Shown here piece after piece: positions 1 to 5,891 of a stretch of 7,033 bases of DNA (position 1 is its first letter; each line of letters begins with the position of its first letter). Source of the stretch: Candidatus Glassiibacteriota bacterium (lineage in GTDB: Bacteria > Gemmatimonadota > Glassbacteria > GWA2-58-10); the NCBI GenBank assembly GCA_030604975.1, contig JAUVUV010000114.1, positions 1 to 7,033 of the forward strand, read 5' to 3'. Made by a program: the position numbers and the translations under genes. Below the pieces are notes generated by a model. It had not been told where the DNA came from. It worked only from the letters and a program-made list of their open reading frames with translations, and searched no databases.

Positions 1-999
1 CCCGAAACTGATTAGGGGGAATTTGCGCGCCTTTCGAAGAGCAAAATAAAGGATAGCTACTGTCACAGCTAAACCCGCCCAGAACTCGAGATCAGTAAAA
101 CCCTGAAAGGAAGGATCCAGATAACGGTGCAGAAGGCCCACCGGTAGGAAGATCAGTCGGTAATAGTTCCAGAGGATCTCTGGAATAACCAGGATATTTT
201 CAAACGTAATTTTAGACCGTTCCAGTGCCTCGGTGAAAAAGATGAAATAAACGGACAGCAGTGCGGCGGGTACGAGGTAGGGCAGATAGCGTATCAGAAG
301 CGCAGCGGCAGACAGCCGGGATTCTCCGCCCCTGTTCCGCACCGCGGCGGGGTTGAGAATCAGGTCGTAGGCCAGCAGCACTAAAGGAAAGGCGACCGCG
401 GTCGGTTTGGAGCCCAAGGCGAGGAGAAACAGAAGGTAGGACAGCCAGTAATATTTCAGGTTTCTGCCCGTGCTTGCGTATTTTTCATAACTCAGGAAAG
501 CGGAGAGAAAGAAAAGCGACACTAACAGCTCCTTGTTGCCCTGAACCCAGGCCACCCCCTCCACATGGAGCGGGTGAAAGGCAAACAAAGCGGCACCGAT
601 CCAGGGAACGTAGTGTTTCACTTTCTGTTTGCCGGAGCTGTAGCCTGCAAGTACTTCGAGTGTACGGAAAGCGAGAGCCACCACCAGCAGGTAGAGCACA
701 AAGTTTACCAGGTGATAGCCGAACGGCTCCAGTTTCGAAAACTGGTAGGTGAGCGCAAAGGCAAGGTTGCGCACCGGCTGGTAAGCACTGCCTTTCGGGA
801 GAAGAACCGCACGGAGATGGTCGGGGCTGAATCCGCGCAGGGCGAGATTTTCTGTCAGAAGGCTGTCGTCCCATTGCACGAATCCCGAACCGAGAGTCGT
901 CCAGTAGACAGCCGCTGTGGCCAGCAGAATAACCAGGTAGCGGAATAACCTGGAGCGTAAAATATTTTGTAAACCCGAAACAGTCATATTAGTATTCAT
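1..999 (-). CDS. Multi-pass GT-C glycosyltransferase-like protein (TMTC/DUF1736-like), partial: N-terminal 333 residues
   Basis: The minus strand is open without a stop from an ATG at 999 to the left edge, so the C-terminus is missing. The translation is strongly hydrophobic, with likely membrane segments near residues 20-40, 95-118, 131-145, 155-172, 183-215, 233-256 and 303-321. Family marks are WDD at 43-45 in the first external loop (the usual place of the GT-C acidic catalytic residue), YQPVRNLAFAL at 73-83, FHPLHVEGVAWVQGNKELL at 141-159, SKPTAVAFPLVLLAYD at 198-212 and YYRLIFLPVGLLHRY at 279-293. These match the bacterial relatives of TMTC-type O-mannosyltransferases, in which the membrane half is usually followed by TPR repeats; that part would lie outside the window. 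It probably transfers sugar from a polyprenyl-phosphate donor to exported protein or glycan; the substrate is unknown. A second in-frame ATG lies at 987. No strong Shine-Dalgarno precedes either start. It is divergent from all other genes here. Confidence 0.85.
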   Translation of the reverse strand, partial: MNTNMTVSGLQNILRSRLFRYLVILLATAAVYWTTLGSGFVQWDDSLLTENLALRGFSPDHLRAVLLPKGSAYQPVRNLAFALTYQFSKLEPFGYHLVNFVLYLLVVALAFRTLEVLAGYSSGKQKVKHYVPWIGAALFAFHPLHVEGVAWVQGNKELLVSLFFLSAFLSYEKYASTGRNLKYYWLSYLLFLLALGSKPTAVAFPLVLLAYDLILNPAAVRNRGGESRLSAAALLIRYLPYLVPAALLSVYFIFFTEALERSKITFENILVIPEILWNYYRLIFLPVGLLHRYLDPSFQGFTDLEFWAGLAVTVAILYFALRKARKFPLISFG

Positions 1000-1018
1000 G
1001 GATAGCAATTAAGTTGAA

Positions 1019-1047
1019 ATATTGAGTACCCCGGACATAGCTGTCAA
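1019..1047 (-). promoter_or_regulatory. Candidate sigma-70-type promoter for the minus-strand GT-C gene
   Basis: Read on the minus strand, a perfect TTGACA (1047 to 1042) is followed after 17 bases by CAATAT (1024 to 1019), or after 18 bases by AATATT. The -35 box is consensus but the -10 box is only a 3/6 or 4/6 match. Transcription would start about 12 bases before the ATG at 999, giving a short leader. The site lies in the divergent gap only if the plus-strand gene starts at 1079 rather than at the upstream TTG at 1022. Confidence 0.3.
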
Positions 1048-1078
1048 GAAGTTAAGCAAGCTGGAGCCGAAGGGTGTA

Positions 1079-1810
1079 ATGGGAAATGACCGGAAGATCA
1101 TTCGCGAGGTATACGAACGGCTGCTCGCCTTTTACGGTCCCCAGGGCTGGTGGCCCGTAACGCCGCCAGGTGGCCGATCCCCTGTTTACAGCGGGGGCCC
1201 AACCAATGCGTCACAGCGCCTCGAGGTCATGATCGGTGCGGTGCTGACACAGAATACGAGCTGGAACGGGGCAAGAAAGGCGCTGGAGAATTTATCCTCC
1301 CAAAACGGTCTCGATTTCCAATCCCTGCTGGAAATCCCTGAGGAGAAACTCGGCCTTTTCATCCGGCCGTCGGGATATTTCAACCAGAAAGCTCGCAGAA
1401 TCAAAAGTTTTATATCATTTTTAAATGAGCGTTACGGGGCGGACTGGGAGCGCTTTTTCGCCGAACCTGTCTCACAAATGCGGCGGATGCTGCTCGGGCT
1501 GTATGGCATAGGGCCGGAAACGGCAGATTCGATTATTCTTTACGCTGCAGGCCGTGTAAGTTTTGTGATCGACAGCTATACGAAAAGGATTTTCTACCGG
1601 CTTGGGATTACCAGAGGCGATATTCCCTACGAGGAGCTCAAACAGCGTTTCGAAAAAGTCCTTCCAGCTGAGAGCGAACTTTATAATGAGTATCACGCCC
1701 TTGTGGTGATCCACGGCAAAGAGCGCTGTACGGCCCGTGAGCCGAAATGTGAGTGCTGCCCCCTGGAACAGATCTGTGTGCGCCGGGGGATAAACCGGTT
1801 ATCGTGCTGA
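1079..1810 (+). CDS. Endonuclease III-like HhH-GPD DNA glycosylase with [4Fe-4S] cluster (MagIII-like)
   Basis: A 243-residue cytoplasmic base-excision repair protein of the HhH-GPD superfamily, about the family's usual size. Motifs in order are YGPQGWWP (19-26), the substrate-pocket helix GAVLTQNTSW (53-62), the helix-hairpin-helix LLGLYGIGPETAD (138-150), the catalytic aspartate in VIDSYTKRI (Asp165), and an iron-sulfur loop C-x6-C-x2-C-x5-C (Cys217, 224, 227, 233). Glu147 occupies the place of the Schiff-base lysine in the Nth hairpin (GRKTA). A monofunctional glycosylase that removes damaged or alkylated bases, as in MagIII, is therefore more likely than a bifunctional glycosylase/lyase; this is inference. 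I chose ATG 1079 because it begins just before the conserved domain and has AAGGG upstream. An in-frame TTG at 1022 would add 19 residues but has no Shine-Dalgarno. A Gly/Ser/Pro-rich stretch (residues 28-47) looks like an extra loop. It ends 43 bases before the peptidase gene. Confidence 0.9.
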   Translation: MGNDRKIIREVYERLLAFYGPQGWWPVTPPGGRSPVYSGGPTNASQRLEVMIGAVLTQNTSWNGARKALENLSSQNGLDFQSLLEIPEEKLGLFIRPSGYFNQKARRIKSFISFLNERYGADWERFFAEPVSQMRRMLLGLYGIGPETADSIILYAAGRVSFVIDSYTKRIFYRLGITRGDIPYEELKQRFEKVLPAESELYNEYHALVVIHGKERCTAREPKCECCPLEQICVRRGINRLSC

Positions 1811-1840
1811 TTCGCCGATGTTTGCTTTTATTCAGCCAGC

Positions 1841-1846
1841 GGGAGG
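1841..1846 (+). promoter_or_regulatory. Ribosome binding site GGGAGG that sets the peptidase start
   Basis: GGGAGG lies seven bases before the ATG at 1854. It favours this start over the in-frame ATG at 1818, which would place the twin-arginine motif 12 residues further in. Confidence 0.75.
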
Positions 1847-1853
1847 TCGATCC

Positions 1854-3089
1854 ATGAAAAGACGCGATTTTTTTGACGTTTTAGGTGTCTGGGCGCTGCT
1901 ATCCCCGATAATGGCTAACTGCTCATCAGGCGTGAAATACCCGAACAGCAGGCATCTGATCGATACCCCGGCAAAACGCGCAAAATACCTGGCAAAATTG
2001 TTGAAAGAACTATGCACTGATCTGGGACCTCATCCGATAGGCAGCCCGGAATACGATCGGGCGGCTATGATTATCAAGCGGGAGCTGGAACTGGCCCTGC
2101 CGATTGTGGAACTGGACAAATTTACTTTCGAAAGATGGATACTTCGATCTGAGCCGGAGCTTTATGTCGGAGACAGGCGGCTGGAAACCTATCCGGGTCA
2201 TGGAACATCCGGCACCCCGAGGGAGGGTATTGCCGGAGTGCTTGAAAAAATCGAGGATCAGGGCGAAATCCCCTATGGGGTAATAGATAAAAGCTCGGGT
2301 GAGATCAAGGCGTATGTCACATTGTCCCGCTACGGAAAGGCAGTGCCACTGTCCTATTACTCGTTTGGCAAAAATGTCGGATCCCTGCCTGCATTCAATG
2401 TGGGCCTTGCCGATGTCCCGATCCTTGAGCAGGCAGTAGCCAGCCGAACTCCGGTGAGAGTGAATGCTCAGGTTGATTTTGTACCGGAGACTCCCACCAG
2501 CAATGTTGTCGGAACGCTTCCCGGCAAGAGCGAGGAGGAAATTCTCTACCTGGCGCATCTGGATACGGTCTACAATAGTCCCGGTGCAAATGACAACACA
2601 GCCTCGGTAATTGCCATGCTCATGATAGCGCACGCCTTCTCGGGAGCAATGCCGGAAAGGACAATGACTTTTGTGGCCACAACCGGTGAGGAATACGATA
2701 AACTCGGTGCAATAAACTACGTCCGGACAAGAAAGCTGGAGGGTACTTTCGAAAATATCAAGTTTCTGGTAAATCTGGATTCGGTAACCTGGGGTCCGAA
2801 TATGAAAATAAATACAGCGGATAAAGAACTGATATCGTTAATCAGCGATATCGACCGGGAACTGGGCCTGGAGGGTACTCCGGTCTGGGAAGACCGCGAT
2901 GGTTTCAAACTGGATGCCAGGCCTTTCCGCGAAACCGGGGCAATGGCGGTTTACGTTAACAGCGAGGGTTACGATCTGGCGCACCTCTGGCACCGGCCGG
3001 AGGATACACCGGAAACCGTGCCGGTTGATTGTGTGGAAATCTGGTTCCGCCTCTTTTACGAATTCACGAAACATATACAGACTTTATAA
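1854..3089 (+). CDS. Exported M28-family zinc aminopeptidase
   Basis: A 411-residue metallopeptidase of the M28 (aminopeptidase Y/S-like) family, expected to cut N-terminal residues from peptides outside the cytoplasm. The two-zinc site is complete by motif: His235 in YLAHLDT, the bridging Asp247 in GANDNTAS, the general base Glu279 and ligand Glu280 in TTGEEYD, Asp309 in VNLDS, and His380 in HRPEDTPE. The N-terminus MKRRDFFDVLG resembles a twin-arginine signal, followed by a hydrophobic stretch to about residue 20 and a cysteine at 23 (IMANC). This is a poor lipobox, so lipoprotein anchoring is possible but unsupported. Residues 95-215 lie between the first part of the peptidase fold and the catalytic core; they could form a PA-like insert, which is common in M28 enzymes. 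The substrate is unknown. It sits between the glycosylase (43-base gap) and the UroD-family gene (63-base gap), with no terminator seen on either side. Confidence 0.9.
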   Translation: MKRRDFFDVLGVWALLSPIMANCSSGVKYPNSRHLIDTPAKRAKYLAKLLKELCTDLGPHPIGSPEYDRAAMIIKRELELALPIVELDKFTFERWILRSEPELYVGDRRLETYPGHGTSGTPREGIAGVLEKIEDQGEIPYGVIDKSSGEIKAYVTLSRYGKAVPLSYYSFGKNVGSLPAFNVGLADVPILEQAVASRTPVRVNAQVDFVPETPTSNVVGTLPGKSEEEILYLAHLDTVYNSPGANDNTASVIAMLMIAHAFSGAMPERTMTFVATTGEEYDKLGAINYVRTRKLEGTFENIKFLVNLDSVTWGPNMKINTADKELISLISDIDRELGLEGTPVWEDRDGFKLDARPFRETGAMAVYVNSEGYDLAHLWHRPEDTPETVPVDCVEIWFRLFYEFTKHIQTL

Positions 3090-3136
3090 TTCCTTTATTA
3101 ATTTTGTTTCTGAAAAATGAATTGATCTGCAGAATC

Positions 3137-3142
3137 GGGAGG
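3137..3142 (+). promoter_or_regulatory. Ribosome binding site GGGAGG for a TTG start
   Basis: GGGAGG lies ten bases before TTG 3153. It supports this non-ATG start, which places MNSKERVIAAL at the N-terminus, the usual opening of UroD-family proteins. No ATG is available nearby in this frame. Confidence 0.6.
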
Positions 3143-3152
3143 TTCATAGAGA

Positions 3153-4319
3153 TTGAACAGCAAAGAGCGTGTAATCGCCGCACTGGAGCATAGTCCGGTC
3201 GACCGTCTGCCGCTCGGGTTTTTCGCCGTTGACCATGATACTGTTTCCAAGGTTCTGGGCCGCGAAACCTACCTCCGGGCCAAGGCTAAAAGCCAGATCG
3301 CGCTCTGGGAGGGGCTCAGGGACGAGGTAGCCCAGTCCTGGCGCCAAGATGCGATCGAGTTCTACCGCAAGATCGACCTGATAGACATTATCCCTGTCCA
3401 TGCCATGGCTTCCTCAGTGCTGCCTCCGGCGGATTACGAACCGCAGAAACCTGAACAGATAGCCGAGGACACCTGGAGCGACAGCGCCGGCCGAATTTAC
3501 CGGTACTCCTCCCAACCCGAAGATATCACCTGTATCGAGGACACATAGCTTGCAAAACACACATTCACCCCGAAAGATTTCCCTGTCCCGGAAAAAATCA
3601 AACCGCCTGATCCGAGCTGTTTCGAGGTGGTTGACGCAGTTATCGAGGCTTTCCGGGGCGAGCGTTTCGTGATCGGACCCTCCGGCAACGAGGCTGCCAT
3701 GATCCTGCTTGGGGACAACTACGAGCGGGGCCTGCTTGAGTTCGCGCTCAATCCTGATTCTGTACGCGCTGCCCACCGCCAGGCTCTGGCCACGGGCCAG
3801 ATGGAGGATGACTACTATATAAGGCCGGGCCAGGATGCCGTACTCTGGGGCATGGATTTTTCATACAACAGTGGGCCGATGATCTCACCGGAGACTTTTC
3901 GGGATATTTGCCTGCCGAATATAAAAGCCAGGGCGGCGAGCGTGCAGGGCCGCGGTCTCAAAGTAATCAAACACGCCTGCGGCAATAATAACCTTTTGCT
4001 TGAATATTTTATCCAGGCGGGCTATGATTGCTACCAGTCGATTCAGAAAAGCGCGGGCGTGGACCTGGAAAGCTTGCGCAAGGAATATGGCCATAAAATC
4101 GCTCTCTGGGGCGGGGTGCAGCTCGAGCACCTGATCGCCGGCACTCCGAAGCAGGTACGGGCGGATGTGACCGAGGCTTTCCGGATCGCAACTGAAATTG
4201 GAACCAAGGGGGGATTTATTCTTGGTACCAGCCATTCAGTGGCAGTGGGCACGAATTACGATAATTTCATGGCCATGCTGGATGAGGTGCAGAAACTCAA
4301 CGGGCGCTATTTCGGCTGA
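3153..4319 (+). pseudogene. Uroporphyrinogen decarboxylase-family protein (MtaA/CmuA-like), interrupted by an in-frame TAG at codon 132
   Basis: One reading frame of 388 codons, broken only by TAG at 3546-3548. The front part (3153-3548) has the family's opening (MNSKERVIAALEHSPVDRLP). The back part (open from 3549; first GTG at 3627) has DFSYNSGPMISPE (Asp235), KHACGNN (His274, Cys276) and GGFILGTSH (His361), which resemble the His-x-Cys zinc site of methyltransferases such as MtaA and CmuA. The N-terminal RQAGRY motif of true HemE is absent, so heme synthesis is unlikely. A role in methyl transfer between a corrinoid protein or methylated compound and an acceptor is inferred; the substrate is unknown. 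An automatic caller would report two genes, but there is no good ribosome binding site before GTG 3627, so the second half is unlikely to be made independently. Codon use and motifs are undamaged after the TAG, so the gene may be a fresh pseudogene, a base-call error, or truly recoded. Confidence 0.8.
3546..3548 (+). other. In-frame amber codon inside the UroD-family gene
   Basis: TAG follows ATCGAGGACACA and is followed by CTTGCAAAA, with no frame change on either side. The next base is C, generally a weak termination context. The original residue cannot be told from the window: Gln, Glu, Lys, Trp, Tyr, Leu and Ser codons are all one change away. Confidence 0.85.
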
Positions 4320-4485
4320 GTTATTTGAATTATCAGTGCATTTCTGATTAAAGATTATACAACCATTCAAAACGGATTATGTCTTTGCCTGGAACACAGG
4401 ATTGCCGAAATTTTAAAGTCACGAAAGTATTGCCAAAAGAGACCCGGAGATATTAATCTTAGTTAAATCAATGAAGGAAGATAGT

Positions 4486-4495
4486 AAGTATACTT
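4486..4495 (+). promoter_or_regulatory. Candidate -10 element within a 10-base palindrome upstream of the propeller genes
   Basis: AAGTATACTT is a perfect palindrome containing TATACT (4489-4494), a 5/6 match to the sigma-70 -10 box, 35 bases before the ATG at 4530. No good -35 box stands 16-18 bases upstream (AATCAA at 4466-4471). The surrounding gap (4320-4529) is AT-rich, in contrast to the genes, and I see no small gene or strong terminator in it. A promoter is expected here because the gap is much longer than the others in the window. Confidence 0.25.
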
Positions 4496-4517
4496 TTATA
4501 CCCATAAAGGACAGCAT

Positions 4518-4526
4518 GGGAGGTGA
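4518..4526 (+). promoter_or_regulatory. Strong ribosome binding site GGGAGGTGA
   Basis: A near-perfect anti-16S match, about six bases from GGAGG to the ATG at 4530. It fixes the start of the first propeller gene and suggests efficient translation. Confidence 0.8.
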
Positions 4527-4529
4527 CAA

Positions 4530-5837
4530 ATGAGACGTTATCTCTGCAGACTTGGCGCGGTTTTCCTGGTTGGCGGATTGATAGTTTCGCCGGTCAGGGC
4601 TGCAATGAACCAGGGCCGTGTGGTGGTGACAGTTATCGAGTACCCGGATAATTACAAGCCGGACGGCATGTGGGCCGGGCTTTACGCTGCCGAAAGCGGA
4701 AAGATCTACTCCGGGCTTTGCACCCACGGCGGAAGCGCTCTGTTTTACGAGTACGATCCGGCCACCGGAGTAAACAGGATGATCGCCGACATCGGTGAGT
4801 TCATGGGGGATAAGGGAACCGGGGAACGCACGCACTCCAAAATCCATACCCGTTTCGGCGAGGACAGCCAGGGCAGAATATATTTCGCCACGGGCAACCA
4901 GGGAAGCGGCCCGCGCCAGATCGATCCGCTCACCTGGGCTCATAAAGGCTCGCACCTTCTGCGCTATCATCCTGCCGGGGGAAAGCTGGAGGTCTTGGGA
5001 AGGATCACCCGTAATTTCGGCTCATACGGGCTGTTAATCTATAAAAAGAGAAATATCGTCTACCTTTCCTGCTGGGATAACCATATCTATGCCTTCGATA
5101 TCGAGAAACGCATCTCCCGCGACCTGGGCCGGGTAAGCAACTGGGATGTGAACCGGATGATTGTCCTGGACGACCTGGGCAATCTCTACGGCACGTGCCA
5201 GAACTGGTGGATCTGGAAATACGATGTCAGCTCCGACCGGCTGATCGACCTGCCGCTGCAGATTCCCCACGACGACAGGATCCGTCCCACGTTCGAGCAC
5301 GGACACCCGGCGCTGGATCGCAAACAGAACTGGCGTTATGTGGAATGGGACCGGTCGGTTCGCAAGGTTTACGGGATTGAGTGCGGGAGATCACTGCTCT
5401 TCGAGTTCGATCCTTTCGACGGGCCGTACGGCAGCACGAAACTGGTGGCTGACATGGCTCTCGAATCCCAGGTTGCGGAAAATCGTTTCCCCTATGCAAC
5501 CCTCGCGGTCGGGTTTACACCGGATCGCAAGGTGTATTACGGCATAGTGAACCGCACCTTTGACTACAGCGCCCAGGACCAGGAAACCGAGGCTCTGACC
5601 AGGACATACCTCCAGCGCTGTGACCTCGATACCGGAGAAAAGGAAAATCTGGGGGAAATGGTCAGCGTGGACGGGAGGATAGTGCTGGGCCTGGGTGGAT
5701 GCGAGGTTGCAAGGGATGGAAAATTGTATTTCTGCGGGGCGATTTCCGAGACGAATCCGGATAAAACGGCCGGTCTTGCCGCCGGACGCGACCCGTACAG
5801 CCTTCAGCTAATGGTCTGGGACCCTTCCGCTAACTAA
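4530..5837 (+). CDS. Exported seven-bladed beta-propeller protein, function unknown
   Basis: A 435-residue protein with a Sec signal peptide: basic MRRYLCR, a hydrophobic core at 8-19, and likely cleavage after Ala24 or Ala25 (SPVRA-AMNQ). The mature part shows seven repeats built on a Gly/Arg-x-hydrophobic-Tyr strand, often followed by a second strand ending in Tyr/Phe-Asp-Pro and a Gly turn. The repeat cores are GKIYSG (58), GRIYFA (115), NIVYLS (175), GNLYGT (217), RKVYGI (278), RKVYYG (333) and GKLYFC (397). Companion strands include LFYEYDPATG (71-80), IYAFDIEKR (186-194), IWKYDVSSD (228-236) and LLFEFDPFDG (289-298). This predicts a seven-bladed propeller of the PQQ/SMP-30/YncE-like superfamily fold; no catalytic signature is recognised. 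Cysteines sit two to four residues after the repeat tyrosine in five blades (64, 181, 223, 285, 402). Extracytoplasmic binding or a lyase/lactonase-type role are both possible. The 54-base gap to a second propeller gene suggests an operon. Confidence 0.8.
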   Translation: MRRYLCRLGAVFLVGGLIVSPVRAAMNQGRVVVTVIEYPDNYKPDGMWAGLYAAESGKIYSGLCTHGGSALFYEYDPATGVNRMIADIGEFMGDKGTGERTHSKIHTRFGEDSQGRIYFATGNQGSGPRQIDPLTWAHKGSHLLRYHPAGGKLEVLGRITRNFGSYGLLIYKKRNIVYLSCWDNHIYAFDIEKRISRDLGRVSNWDVNRMIVLDDLGNLYGTCQNWWIWKYDVSSDRLIDLPLQIPHDDRIRPTFEHGHPALDRKQNWRYVEWDRSVRKVYGIECGRSLLFEFDPFDGPYGSTKLVADMALESQVAENRFPYATLAVGFTPDRKVYYGIVNRTFDYSAQDQETEALTRTYLQRCDLDTGEKENLGEMVSVDGRIVLGLGGCEVARDGKLYFCGAISETNPDKTAGLAAGRDPYSLQLMVWDPSAN

Positions 5838-5881
5838 CGGTTTCGACAGCAAATTGAAATACTCATCGTTATCCTAAAAGC

Positions 5882-5886
5882 AGGGG
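5882..5886 (+). promoter_or_regulatory. Ribosome binding site AGGGG of the second propeller gene
   Basis: AGGGG (then TGAAA) lies five bases before the ATG at 5892. The 54-base gap to the preceding gene shows no terminator hairpin, in keeping with co-transcription. Confidence 0.6.
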
Positions 5887-5891
5887 TGAAA

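Noticed and set aside
485..948. Open frames on both strands (plus 565-948 and 474-752, minus 485-874) inside the left kilobase.
   Set aside because: All overlap the minus-strand GT-C frame, which carries clear family motifs and spans 999 to the edge; the others give compositionally odd, motif-free proteins.
1014..1041. TTGAAA and CATAGC spaced 16 bases apart on the plus strand, as a promoter for the glycosylase gene.
   Set aside because: The -10 match is only 3/6 and it overlaps the better minus-strand candidate; not enough to call.
1022..1078. Upstream TTG start giving a 262-residue glycosylase.
   Set aside because: No Shine-Dalgarno before the TTG, the added 19 residues lie outside the conserved domain, and the region holds a better candidate promoter for the divergent gene.
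2010..2633. A 207-codon minus-strand open frame inside the M28 peptidase gene.
   Set aside because: The plus-strand frame contains the full M28 zinc site; the antisense product has no recognisable features.
3153..4319. True HemE (uroporphyrinogen decarboxylase of heme synthesis).
   Set aside because: The N-terminal RQAGRY motif is missing and the protein has a His-x-Cys motif of the methyltransferase branch instead.
4330..4350. Possible hairpin TTATCAG / CTGATTA after the UroD-family gene, considered as a terminator.
   Set aside because: Only about five A/T-rich base pairs with a seven-base loop and no following T-run, so it is too weak to call.
4419..4970. A 183-codon minus-strand frame spanning the 4320-4529 gap and the first propeller gene.
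   Set aside because: Most of it is antisense to a well-supported gene with a strong RBS and signal peptide, and its translation is featureless.
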